This document shows, piece after piece, positions 27,527-35,881 of a DNA stretch of 64,000 bases; position 1 is the stretch's first letter, and every line of letters starts with the position of its first letter. The notes under the pieces were generated by a model. The model was not told where the DNA came from. It did no database searches and was given only the letters and a program-made list of their open reading frames with translations. Origin of the DNA: AC-32 sp963704005. GTDB taxonomy: Bacteria; Actinomycetota; Thermoleophilia; Gaiellales; Gaiellaceae. The position numbers and the translations under genes were made by a program. The stretch spans positions 1 to 64,000 of the forward strand of contig CAVPGJ010000003.1 of assembly GCA_963704005.1 (NCBI GenBank), written 5' to 3'.

Positions 27527-28606
27527 ATGGCCACCATCGCCGCCAGAGCGCATTCGAGGCCGGCCGAGGAGGAGCAGGCGGCCGAGCAGGTCGGCGGCCC
27601 CTCGTTCTCCGACCTCGTCCGGGCGCACTTCCAGCGGGAGCAGGAACGGCAGGCGAACGGACACGCCTCTCAGGCGACAGACGAGGAGTACCGCACCAGG
27701 CTCGCCGACTTCGAGCGCCAGGAGGGCGAGCTCTCGTCCGCCTACTGGTCGACACGCAACGCGTCGGCGGTCGCGCTCACGATCAAGACCTCGAGCAAGC
27801 GGCGCCACGCGTTTGCGGAGACCGAGATCGAGGTGCGCCTCCATCGCGTCACCGACTGGGTGACCAAGAACGCCGAGCCGATCGCCGAGCTGCTGCACGA
27901 GTGCGACATGCTGGCGATCCGCGCCGGCGAGATCCTGCGCGGCACGAGCGAGCGAATCGCGTTGCAGTGGATCTACTCGGTGCAGGAGCACGTGCTCGGC
28001 TTCATCGAGCGGACCGACCGGCGCGACACGGCGAAGGAGCGCGAGCTGGTGGCGTCGCAGCGGAGGGAGCTCTCACGGATCGAGCAGTACTACCTGCGGG
28101 CGGGCGCGAAGACCGGCCGCATCGTCTACGTCTCCGGGATGCTCGTCGGCGCGGCGTTCCTCATCACGGCCTGCGCGCTGATCTCGGTCGGGCTCTCCCT
28201 CGCCTCCGATTACGGCGGCCGCATGGCCCAGCTGCTCGTGCTCTGCGCCGGCGCGGGGGCGGTCGGCGCGCTCGTCAGCGTGCTCGCGCGGATGGGAACC
28301 GGCGGCGGCTCGTACACAGTCGACTTCGAGGTCGGCCGGCCGCTGCTCCGCAGGCTCGGGCTCTACAAGCCCTTCGTCGGAGCGATCTTCGGGGTCGCGC
28401 TCTACTTCCTGCTCGCCAGCGGCCTCTTGCAGACCAAGCCGCCGACCCAGGCGGGGAGCCTCTACTTCTACGGCATCATCGCCTTCTTCGCGGGCTTCAG
28501 CGAGCGCTTCACCAGCGTCACCTTCGGCCAGGCCGAGCAGCTGATCACCGGCGCGTCACCGCCGCCGCCCGCGGACCCGCCACCCACGACGAACGGTGAC
28601 ACCTAA
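27527..28606 (+). CDS. Four-TM membrane protein with long cytosolic N-terminus (359 aa)
   Basis: Residues 1-195 are charged and helical (EEEQAAEQ, REQERQ, KERELVASQRRELSRIEQYY). Four hydrophobic segments follow at about 199-224, 234-255, 282-302 and 312-327, then a Pro-rich tail (PPPPADPPP). I recognise no family. Its position after a patatin and two signal-less wall hydrolases suggests it might provide membrane passage, or regulate them, but that is inference. R3 touches its start codon and R4 its stop codon. Confidence 0.65.
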   Translation: MATIAARAHSRPAEEEQAAEQVGGPSFSDLVRAHFQREQERQANGHASQATDEEYRTRLADFERQEGELSSAYWSTRNASAVALTIKTSSKRRHAFAETEIEVRLHRVTDWVTKNAEPIAELLHECDMLAIRAGEILRGTSERIALQWIYSVQEHVLGFIERTDRRDTAKERELVASQRRELSRIEQYYLRAGAKTGRIVYVSGMLVGAAFLITACALISVGLSLASDYGGRMAQLLVLCAGAGAVGALVSVLARMGTGGGSYTVDFEVGRPLLRRLGLYKPFVGAIFGVALYFLLASGLLQTKPPTQAGSLYFYGIIAFFAGFSERFTSVTFGQAEQLITGASPPPPADPPPTTNGDT

Positions 28607-28675
28607 GGCGGTCGCTTGCGACGCCGACCAAGAGGCCGTGCGGGCTTTGCCCGTGCGGCCGTCTTAGGCGGTCGC
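28607..28675 (-). repeat. Dispersed structured repeat, copy R4 (diverged)
   Basis: Inverted, diverged copy directly after the TAA at 28604-28606. GTCGCTTGCGACGCCGACC matches R2 and R6, and the central stem GGCCG..GGGC AAA GCCC..CGGCC is intact, but the outer GACCGGTCGA end is missing. A TAAGGCGGTCGC motif recurs at both borders. Confidence 0.65.
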
Positions 28676-28715
28676 CTAACGATCCGTCCGAGGGCCTCCG
28701 TACCGTGGGCTGCCC

Positions 28716-30593
28716 ATGTCGAGCAGCCCCTGGAGACTTCGTGGCACCGCCGAGCGAGAGCAGGTCGAGGCGCTCGCAAACGAGCTCGGGCTGAGCTCGG
28801 TGACGGCCGGCGTGCTCGCGCGGCGCGGCTACGGCGACTCGGAGTCTGCGAGCCGCTTCCTCGCCGCGGAGCTGCCCGAGCACGACCCCTTCCTGCTCGG
28901 CGACATGCGTGAAGCGTGCGAGTCGATCCGCGCCGCGGTCGCCGCCGGAGTGCGGATCTGCGTTCACGGCGACTACGACGCGGACGGGATCTGCGCCACC
29001 GCGCTCGCCGTCCTCGTGCTGCGAGAGCTGAAGGCCGACGTGACCTGGCACCTGCCGAGCCGCTTCGAGGAGGGCTACGGCGTGGCGCGCGAGACGCTGA
29101 CGCGGCTGGCCGGCGAGGGCATCGGCCTGGTGCTCACCGTCGACTGCGGCGTGACCGCGGTCGAGGAGGTCGCGCATGCGCGCGAGCTCGGGCTCGAGGT
29201 CGTGATCACCGACCACCACCGCGCCGGAGCTGAGCTGCCCGCCTGCCCGGTCGTCGGGCCCTACCGCGGCGACTACCCGTTCGGCGAGCTGTGCGGGACC
29301 GGTGTCGTCTGGAAACTCGGGCAGGCGCTCCTCGGCGCGGGCTCGGAGGCGCTCGCCCGGCACCTCGACCTGGTCGCGCTCGCCACCGTTGCCGACGTCG
29401 TCCCGCTTGTGGACGAGAACCGCGGGCTCGCGGTCGCGGGCCTGCGCTCGCTGGCGCGGACGCAGAAGCCGGGCCTGCGCGAGCTGATGCGCTCGGCGAG
29501 GGTCGACCCGGCCGCGGTCGATTCCGGCGCGATCGGCTTCCGGCTCGCGCCGCGCCTGAACGCTGCCGGCAGGCTCTCCCGGCCCGGGGCGGCGCTCGAG
29601 CTCCTGCTCACCGAAGAGCGTGAGTCGGCGCGCGAGCTCGCCGCCCAGCTCGAGGAGCTGAACCGCGACCGGCAGGCCGTCGAGGAGCGGATCGCGCGCG
29701 AGGCGATCGAGACGATCGAGGGCTGGCCCGAGGCCCGCCGCCGCCGGCGCGGCTACGTCGTCGCCGGCGAGGCCTGGCACGAGGGCGTGATCGGGATCGT
29801 CGCCTCACGTCTCGTCGAGCGCTACCGCCGTCCCGTCATCCTGATCGCCGGCACCGAGGGCGACTGGAAGGGCTCGGGCCGTTCGATCCCCTCCTTCGAC
29901 CTGCACGACGGTCTGCGCGACTGCGCCGGCCACCTCGAGCGCTGGGGCGGCCACGCGGCGGCCGCAGGCCTCTCGATCAAGCCGGAGCAGATCGAGGCGT
30001 TCGCGGAGGCCTTCGGCGCGATCGCCGACGCTCGCCTCGAGGAAACCGACCTGCAGCCCGTGACCACCGTCGACGCCTTCGTCCACGGAGGGGAGCTGAC
30101 GCTGGCGCTCTGCGGCGAGCTGGCGCGCCTGGCGCCCTTCGGCCTGGGCAACCCGGGCGTGACGCTGCTGCTCGCCGGCTGCGACCTGGCCGAGCTCGCG
30201 CCGACCGCCGACGGCAAGCACCTCCGCTTCCGCGTGCGCGAGGACGGGCGCGACTCGGGCGGCGCGATCGCGTTCGGCTTCGGCCCGCAGCTCGACCGGC
30301 TGCGGCGGGTCGGGCACTACGACCTCGCCTTCCGGCTCGAGGCGAACCAGTGGAACGGCACGATTGCCCCGCAGTTGAACGTGCGCCAGGTCTTCGACGC
30401 CGAGGAGGCCTACGTGGAGCGGCGCGAATGGCTCGTGGCCGAGTGGCGCAAGCCCGCGGACGAACGCGACCGGGAGGCCACGGCGATCTTCGCGGAGCTC
30501 GGGCTGACCGAAGGCGCGGCGAAACGGCACCTGCTCGAGTCGGAGCGCTTCCGCGCGCTGCTCGAGGAGCCGGGTCTCGCCAGGGCCGCCTGA
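28716..30593 (+). CDS. recJ: Single-stranded-DNA exonuclease RecJ
   Basis: 625 residues. DHH-family motifs are clear: HGDYDADGICATAL near residues 86-100, TVDCGVTAVEE, ITDHHRAG and the DHHA1 glycine-rich GGHAAAAGLSI near 412-422. A long C-terminal extension (after about residue 540) ends the protein. RecJ degrades ssDNA 5'-3' in RecF-type recombination and repair. ATG 28716 is preceded by TACCGT at 9 nt, so the mRNA may be near-leaderless. Confidence 0.95.
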   Translation: MSSSPWRLRGTAEREQVEALANELGLSSVTAGVLARRGYGDSESASRFLAAELPEHDPFLLGDMREACESIRAAVAAGVRICVHGDYDADGICATALAVLVLRELKADVTWHLPSRFEEGYGVARETLTRLAGEGIGLVLTVDCGVTAVEEVAHARELGLEVVITDHHRAGAELPACPVVGPYRGDYPFGELCGTGVVWKLGQALLGAGSEALARHLDLVALATVADVVPLVDENRGLAVAGLRSLARTQKPGLRELMRSARVDPAAVDSGAIGFRLAPRLNAAGRLSRPGAALELLLTEERESARELAAQLEELNRDRQAVEERIAREAIETIEGWPEARRRRRGYVVAGEAWHEGVIGIVASRLVERYRRPVILIAGTEGDWKGSGRSIPSFDLHDGLRDCAGHLERWGGHAAAAGLSIKPEQIEAFAEAFGAIADARLEETDLQPVTTVDAFVHGGELTLALCGELARLAPFGLGNPGVTLLLAGCDLAELAPTADGKHLRFRVREDGRDSGGAIAFGFGPQLDRLRRVGHYDLAFRLEANQWNGTIAPQLNVRQVFDAEEAYVERREWLVAEWRKPADERDREATAIFAELGLTEGAAKRHLLESERFRALLEEPGLARAA

Positions 30594-30597
30594 GGCG

Positions 30598-30603
30598 TAC
30601 CAT
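30598..30603 (+). promoter_or_regulatory. -10 box of small gene after recJ
   Basis: TACCAT lies 6 nt before GTG 30610; it overlaps the recJ 3' region, so the small gene can be transcribed on its own. Confidence 0.45.
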
Positions 30604-30609
30604 GCGGGC

Positions 30610-30813
30610 GTGGGGCTCCTCGAGAAGCTGAAGCGGGTCGCTTTCCGCCCGTTCGACCGCGGCGATCTCAGCGAGGACGGGGAACGCCGGGTCGAGAACG
30701 ACGACGCCCTCGCAGCCACGGGCGGCCGCGGCATGGCTCCACAGGGCGGCCCCGGCCACCCCTCGTTCCCGCCGGGTTACGTCAAGCAGGACGACGGCCG
30801 CCCGCTCCACTGA
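30610..30813 (+). CDS. Small hypothetical protein (67 aa)
   Basis: GTG 30610 encodes a 67-residue hydrophilic protein (GLLEKLKRVAFRPFDRGDLS, ending FPPGYVKQDDGRPLH). Gly/Pro-rich second half, no TM segment, no family recognised. A TACCAT box at 6 nt supports the start. Confidence 0.55.
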   Translation: MGLLEKLKRVAFRPFDRGDLSEDGERRVENDDALAATGGRGMAPQGGPGHPSFPPGYVKQDDGRPLH

Positions 30814-31061
30814 TCTCGCCGGCGCAAGGAACCTAGTAACAGACTGTTACTTAGTGGAGAGAGAAACCCGCGGCCGGCGGCGCGGGACGGGCCGCGTGAG
30901 GCGCGCCGTGTCGTCCAGCGAGGCCAGCAACCGGGCCAGCTTCTCAGCTTTTCGTTCGTCTTTACGTGTGAGCACGAGGGGCATGTTCGGTCTGCGGGAA
31001 TCGCCTCCTGCAGCCGATACCGGTTCTCTGGCAACCGAAAACCCGGGAGTACACTTTTCGC
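30814..31061. other. Gap before rel, with a 17-nt palindrome
   Basis: No gene seen. AGTAACAG-A-CTGTTACT at 30835-30851 is a perfect 8-1-8 palindrome, the symmetry of TetR-family operators, in an otherwise GC-rich sequence. It lies 210 nt upstream of the rel start. Confidence 0.45.
31050..31055 (+). promoter_or_regulatory. -10 box of rel
   Basis: TACACT lies 6 nt upstream of ATG 31062 with no ribosome site between them. Confidence 0.5.
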
Positions 31062-33269
31062 ATGACGGTCCTGCAAGCAGGTGAGCGCCACCAGGAGCTG
31101 ATCGAGGAGTTGATCTCCGACGTCGCTGCGTACAACCACGACGTCGACCGGGACCTGCTGCGGCGCGCATTCGCGTTCGCGGCCGCCAAGCACGAGGGCC
31201 AGCAGCGCCGCTCCGGCGAGGCCTTCATCAACCATCCGTGGGGCGCCGCCAAGATCTGCGCCGACCTGCGGCTGGACGAGGAGACGATCGCCGCCGCGCT
31301 CCTGCACGACGTCGTCGAGGACACCGACACCGACATCAAGGAGATCCGGGACGAGTTCGGCGACGAGATCGCGCAGCTCGTCGAGGGCGTCACCAAGCTG
31401 ACCCGGATCCAGTTCCAGAGCCGCGAGCAGACCGAGGCCGAGAACTACCGCAAGATGATCGTGGCAATGGCCCAGGACGTGCGGGTGATCCTGATCAAGC
31501 TCGCCGACCGGCTGCACAACATGCGGACGATCGAGTACCTCGGCAAGCAGAAGCAGGTGCAGAAGGCGAAGGAGACACTCGAGGTCTACGCGCCGCTCGC
31601 GCACCGGCTCGGGATCAACAAGCTCAAGTGGGAGCTCGAGGACCTCGCCTTCACGACGCTGCACCCGCGCAAGTACGAGGAGATCAAGGCGATGGTCAGC
31701 GAGCGCCGCGCCGACCGCGAGGAGCACGTGCGCGAGGCGGCGATGGTCCTGAAGGCCGAGCTGGAGAAGGTCGACGTCCCCGCGGAGATCTCGGGCCGCG
31801 CGAAGCACTTCTACTCGATCTACGACAAGATGGCCAAGAAGGGCCGCGAGTTCAACGAGATCTACGACCTCACCGCGATGCGGGTCATCTGCGAGCGCGG
31901 CGGCGACGAGGGGACGCGCGACTGCTACGGCGCGCTCGGCCTGATCCACTCGCTCTGGAAGCCGATGCCCGGCCGCTTCAAGGACTACGTCGCGATGCCG
32001 AAGCTGAACGGCTACCGCGCGCTGCACACGACGGTCGTCGGACCGGAGGGAAGGCCGCTCGAGATCCAGGTGCGGACGCGCGAGATGCACGAGACGGCGG
32101 AGTTCGGCGTCGCCGCGCACTGGGGCTACAAGACCGGCAAGAAGGATGCCAAGGCCGACGAGGAGTGGCTGGCCTGGATCCGGCAGCTGATGGACTGGCA
32201 GGAGGACGAGGCCGACCCGCGCGAGTTCATGAAGGCCTTCCGCACCGACCTCTTCGGCGAGGAGGTCTACGTGTTCACGCCGAAGGGCGAGGTGAAGGTG
32301 CTGCCGGCCGGGGCGACGCCGATCGACTTCGCCTACGCCGTGCACACCGACGTCGGCCACCGCACCGTCGGCGCCAAGATCAACGGACGGATCGTGCCGC
32401 TGCACTACCGGCTCAAGAGCGGCGACTTCGTCGAGATCCTGACCACCAAGAGCGGCCGCGGGCCGTCGCGCGACTGGCTCTCGCTGGCCGCGTCCTCGCG
32501 GGCCCGCAACAAGATCCGCCAGTGGTTCTCCCGCGAGACGCGCGAGGAGACCGAGCAGAAGGGCCGCGAGACCCTCGAGAGCGCGCTCAAGCGGCAGAAC
32601 CTGCCGTACAAGAAGCTGCAGGGATCCTCGGTGCTCGCGCAGGTGATCCGCGAGACCGGCTTCAAGAAGGCCGAGGACTTCTACCTGGCGCTCGGCTCCG
32701 GGAAGCTCCAGGCGACCCAGATCGTCAACAAGGTGATCCAGCGCCTGAAGACGGAGCAGGTCGCCGAGGAGGAGACGGTCCCGCTCAAGGCTCCGAAGGC
32801 GCGCGACGCCATCTCGAGCGACAACCTCGGGATCGCGGTTCGCGGCGTGGACGACGTGCTCGTCCGGCTGGCGAAGTGCTGCACGCCGGTGCCGGGCGAC
32901 AAGATCGTCGGCTACATCTCGCTCGGCAAGGGGATCACGATCCACCGCGAAGACTGCTCGAACGTCAAGTCGCTGCGGCGCAACCCGGAGCGGTTCACGA
33001 AGGTCTCCTGGGACGGTGGCGCCACCCGGAGCTTCCGGGTGCAGATCGCGGTCTCGTCGTGGGACCGGCCGCGGCTGCTCGAGGACGTGGCCCGGACCTT
33101 CGCCGAGCACGGCGCCAACATCGTCGAGTACGGCGGGCACGTCGAGGACCAGCTGGCCAAGAACTGGTACGTGGCCGAGGTCGGCGACGTCAAGGCGCTG
33201 CGCAGCCTGCTGACCGCCCTGCGCAACCTGGACGCGGTCTTCGACGCCTACCGAGTTACGCCGTCTTAG
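31062..33269 (+). CDS. rel: Bifunctional (p)ppGpp synthase/hydrolase
   Basis: 735 residues, typical long RSH protein. The HD hydrolase domain has HEGQQRRSGEAFINHP and His82-Asp83 in LHDVVED. The synthetase domain has YDLTAMRVIC, PGRFKDYVAMPKLNGYRALH and EIQVRTREMHETAEFG. The TGS domain is EVYVFTPKGEVKVLPAGATP, a conserved Cys pair (AKCCTPVPGDKIVGY) follows, and a C-terminal ACT domain (RPRLLEDVARTFAEHGANI) ends the protein. It makes and degrades (p)ppGpp in the stringent response. It is leaderless by appearance (TACACT, 6 nt). Repeat R5 follows its stop. Confidence 0.97.
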   Translation: MTVLQAGERHQELIEELISDVAAYNHDVDRDLLRRAFAFAAAKHEGQQRRSGEAFINHPWGAAKICADLRLDEETIAAALLHDVVEDTDTDIKEIRDEFGDEIAQLVEGVTKLTRIQFQSREQTEAENYRKMIVAMAQDVRVILIKLADRLHNMRTIEYLGKQKQVQKAKETLEVYAPLAHRLGINKLKWELEDLAFTTLHPRKYEEIKAMVSERRADREEHVREAAMVLKAELEKVDVPAEISGRAKHFYSIYDKMAKKGREFNEIYDLTAMRVICERGGDEGTRDCYGALGLIHSLWKPMPGRFKDYVAMPKLNGYRALHTTVVGPEGRPLEIQVRTREMHETAEFGVAAHWGYKTGKKDAKADEEWLAWIRQLMDWQEDEADPREFMKAFRTDLFGEEVYVFTPKGEVKVLPAGATPIDFAYAVHTDVGHRTVGAKINGRIVPLHYRLKSGDFVEILTTKSGRGPSRDWLSLAASSRARNKIRQWFSRETREETEQKGRETLESALKRQNLPYKKLQGSSVLAQVIRETGFKKAEDFYLALGSGKLQATQIVNKVIQRLKTEQVAEEETVPLKAPKARDAISSDNLGIAVRGVDDVLVRLAKCCTPVPGDKIVGYISLGKGITIHREDCSNVKSLRRNPERFTKVSWDGGATRSFRVQIAVSSWDRPRLLEDVARTFAEHGANIVEYGGHVEDQLAKNWYVAEVGDVKALRSLLTALRNLDAVFDAYRVTPS

Positions 33270-33280
33270 AGTCTTCCGAC

Positions 33281-33356
33281 GGGTCGACCGGTCATTTCAG
33301 ACGGACGCCCGAGCGAAGCTCGCGCGTCCTGATGACGGCATCGCAAGCGATGCCTC
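33281..33356 (+). repeat. Dispersed structured repeat, copy R5
   Basis: Direct copy 12 nt after the rel stop: GGTCGACCGGTCATTTCAGA, central stem GAGC-GAA-GCTC, GCGTCCTGATGACGGCATCG and the perfect hairpin GGCATCGCAAGCGATGCC. Confidence 0.85.
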
Positions 33357-33554
33357 TTGAGCCCTGAGGCTGCATTTCTCGATCCTGATCGAGGATCACT
33401 CGAACGAGGGATCATCCCTCGAACGAGCGGGGTACCTCGAACGAGGGATAGCGCTTTTCGCGCCACCGACTACAACGTGACGTAGGGGAGGGGGCGCACC
33501 AAAAAGGCTGCGGCGCCTGTTCGTGTCGAGGACGGCGGGCGGGCGCCCAGCGCC
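33357..33554. other. Gap between convergent rel and sulfatase genes
   Basis: No gene seen. Short hairpins are present: GATCCT/AGGATC near 33380, and the 17-nt palindrome CGAGGGAT-C-ATCCCTCG near 33405. The motif TCGAACGAG occurs three times between 33400 and 33450. No T run follows, so they are not typical terminators. Confidence 0.35.
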
Positions 33555-35459
33555 TCAGGGCAAGACGTAGACGCGCAGAGCGGCGCGGCCAAGCGACCTG
33601 CCCGGAACGAGTGCCCAGAAGCGGCCTTGCACGATCGGGTCGACGGCGACCACCCGGCCACCGGCGACGACGACCGCCGAGCGCCCGTTCGCGCGCCCGC
33701 TCACCTGAACAAGTGCCCCCGAACGGTCGATCGGGTCGAGGTCGGTGACGCGCCGGCCTCCCTCGAACGGGTGACCGAGCAGCGCCCGGTCGGGCCCGAT
33801 CGCGTAGAGCTTCGAGACGGGCTCGTCCGAGTCGAAGAGCGTCACTTGGCGGCGGAGGGCCGCCTTCCGGCGAGCCTCGAGCGCGGCGGCCGGGACGACG
33901 AGGCGGCGGCCGTGGTCCTTGGCCACCGAGACGAACCGCTCGAGGTGGGACGGCGCGAGCAGGTTCTGCCCCTCGACCGGCCAGGGAAGGGCCACCTTGA
34001 GTGCCGCCGCGATCGTCGGCAGGACGTCGGCCGAGCGCGTCGCGCGGCGCACCACCCGTCCGCGCCGCTCGTGCGGAAGCTTCACGAACAGCGGCACGTA
34101 GGAAATGTCCTGGAGGTTGGCCGCCGAGGCGGGCCGGCGCTTCTCCCCGGCGCGGAAGCTGAGCCCCTCGTCGGCGGTGACGACGAGCAGGGAGCGGTCG
34201 TAGAGCCCGGTCGCCTTCAGCCGTGCGACCAGCCGGCCGAGCAGCTTGTCGGCGTAGCCGAGCTGAAGCAGGTGGCGCTGCCAGTACTGGTCGACGGCCG
34301 CCTGGTTGCCGTTCCAGACTTCGGCCGCACTCCAGCCCGGAGCGGGCCGGATCGCGTAGCGCTGCCCCGAGGGCAGGAAGCGCCAGGGGCTGTGCGGTAG
34401 CAGGAAGTGCAGGTACCAGAGGGCCGGCTGCTTCGTCGGCCTGATCGTCGGCAGGAACCGCGCGAAGCGCCGCTGCGGGTCGTTCGCGCCGCCGCCGTTG
34501 CGCCAGAAGTCCTGCCAGCCGTTCGAAGCCGACGGGATTCCGCTCGCGAGGTCGTCCGGCAGCAGCTGATGCAGGTAGACGACGCTCGTGTCGGCGAACA
34601 GCGAGCCGAGCCGCCCGTCGAGCGACTGGCCCGACTCGTGGCAGAGGCTGGGCGGGCAGAGGTGCGTCTCGGTCTCGAAGACGTGCAGCTCGGCCTCGTG
34701 CCCGAAGAGCGTGAACAGGTTCTGCGGGTGGTCGTGGTAGACGGGCAGCTCGCTCGGGCGGGGATAGCGGCCGGTCAGGAGCGACGGCACGCCGTGCAGG
34801 GTCCCCTCGGAGACGACGCTCTCGTTCGCGAACCAGGTCGAGCTCCGCTGGAGCGCCGCGAAGTGTGGGTAGCGGACCCGGTCGACGACCCCGTGCCGGT
34901 CGAGCAGCGAGTTCACCGGCAGCTCGTCGAAGACGATCACGACCATCGGCGCGTCGGGGCGCACGGTCGCCGCCGAGGCGGTCGCGGTCCCGGAGAGCGT
35001 CAGCCGGGACGCATCTGAATCCAACAGGAAGAGCGCGAGGAAGATCAGCGGCGCCGGCGCCAACACGGTCAGGAGCAGCCGCGCCGCCGGCGCGCGGAAG
35101 TAGAGGGCCGCGGCGCCGAGCCCGATCGCGCCGGCGATCGCCACCAGGAGCCAGCCCGGTGCGCCGAGAGCCCGGATCGCCTCGAGCGCGAGCAGGCCGA
35201 CGAGGCCCGCGACGAGGAGCGCGTGCATGACGCCGCGGGCGCGACGCGGGGCCACCGCCTCGAGGCCGAGCAGCAGCGCGGGCGGGACGAGCGTGAGCAG
35301 CAGCGCGAACAACACCACGTCCGAGCCCGTCGACCCGCGCGCGGCGAAGAACTCGCCGTTGCCGCCGAGCAGGTCGAACAGCGGCTCGGCGACCGCGAAC
35401 GACCAGAGGACGGCGAGGTGAAGCCCTGCGACGCGCAGCCGCGGCGGCTCGAGCCTCAC
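33555..35459 (-). CDS. Membrane sulfatase / LTA synthase-like protein
   Basis: 634 residues from GTG 35459, which overlaps the stop of the GAF gene (GTGA). Roughly five hydrophobic segments in residues 10-160 are followed by an alkaline-phosphatase-superfamily domain: VVIVFDELPVNSLLD (first metal ligand), GTLHGVPSLLTGRYP (nucleophile region), HFLLPHSPWRFLP, and VVTADEGLSFRAGEKRRP in place of the usual DHG. Such proteins transfer or cleave phosphoglycerol or other surface groups outside the membrane. The exact activity is unknown. Last gene of a four-gene operon on the minus strand. Confidence 0.8.
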   Translation of the reverse strand: MRLEPPRLRVAGLHLAVLWSFAVAEPLFDLLGGNGEFFAARGSTGSDVVLFALLLTLVPPALLLGLEAVAPRRARGVMHALLVAGLVGLLALEAIRALGAPGWLLVAIAGAIGLGAAALYFRAPAARLLLTVLAPAPLIFLALFLLDSDASRLTLSGTATASAATVRPDAPMVVIVFDELPVNSLLDRHGVVDRVRYPHFAALQRSSTWFANESVVSEGTLHGVPSLLTGRYPRPSELPVYHDHPQNLFTLFGHEAELHVFETETHLCPPSLCHESGQSLDGRLGSLFADTSVVYLHQLLPDDLASGIPSASNGWQDFWRNGGGANDPQRRFARFLPTIRPTKQPALWYLHFLLPHSPWRFLPSGQRYAIRPAPGWSAAEVWNGNQAAVDQYWQRHLLQLGYADKLLGRLVARLKATGLYDRSLLVVTADEGLSFRAGEKRRPASAANLQDISYVPLFVKLPHERRGRVVRRATRSADVLPTIAAALKVALPWPVEGQNLLAPSHLERFVSVAKDHGRRLVVPAAALEARRKAALRRQVTLFDSDEPVSKLYAIGPDRALLGHPFEGGRRVTDLDPIDRSGALVQVSGRANGRSAVVVAGGRVVAVDPIVQGRFWALVPGRSLGRAALRVYVLP

Positions 35460-35881
35460 GGAGCGCAATGCGCTGCCAGCAGCTCCGCGACGCGTTCGAG
35501 GAAGGCGCGGTCGTCCGCGCCGAAGGCTGCCGGCCGGTCGGAGTCGATGTCGATCTCGCCGACGACGCGGCCCTCGCGGGCGATCGGCACGACGATCTCC
35601 GAGCGCGTCGACGGGAAGCAGGCGAGGTAGCGCGGGTCGGTGTTGACGTCGTCCACGATCTCGGTCTCGCCGCTGGCGGCCGCAGCGCCGCACACGCCCT
35701 GGCCGACCGGGATCCTCACGTGCTCCGTCGCCTGCGGGCCCTTCCAGGGGCCGAGCACGAGGTCGTCCCCCTCGACGAGGTAGATCCCGACCCACGAGTG
35801 GTGGTCAAAGCGGTCGTGCAGGAGGTCGACCGCGGCCTGCAGGTCGCCGGCCTGGCGGATCTCGTGCAGGAGCTCCGTCAT
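35456..35881 (-). CDS. GAF-domain protein, free methionine-(R)-sulfoxide reductase-like
   Basis: 141 residues, one GAF domain: HHSWVGIYLVEGDDLVLGPW, RIPVGQGVCGAAAASGETEI, then PRYLACFPSTRSEIVVPI and GEIDIDSDRP. This is the fRMsr (MsrC/YebR) pattern. Cys64 and Cys88 are 24 residues apart, as are Cys94 and Cys118 of the E. coli enzyme, while the position of Cys84 is His54 here. It would reduce free Met-R-sulfoxide. Start and stop overlap its neighbours by 4 nt on each side, so it is translationally coupled. Confidence 0.75.
   Translation of the reverse strand: MTELLHEIRQAGDLQAAVDLLHDRFDHHSWVGIYLVEGDDLVLGPWKGPQATEHVRIPVGQGVCGAAAASGETEIVDDVNTDPRYLACFPSTRSEIVVPIAREGRVVGEIDIDSDRPAAFGADDRAFLERVAELLAAHCAP

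Noticed and set aside
26552..28675. The repeats as integron attC sites with gene cassettes
   Set aside because: Copies alternate in orientation, lack clear RYYYAAC/GTTRRRY core sites, and no integrase is in the window. A REP-like family fits better.
30777..33140. A 787-codon open frame antisense to rel
   Set aside because: Low-complexity composition (L, V, D, R), no motifs, while the + strand is an unmistakable RSH protein.
33379..33420. Rho-independent terminator after rel
   Set aside because: The short palindromes there are not followed by a T run on either strand.
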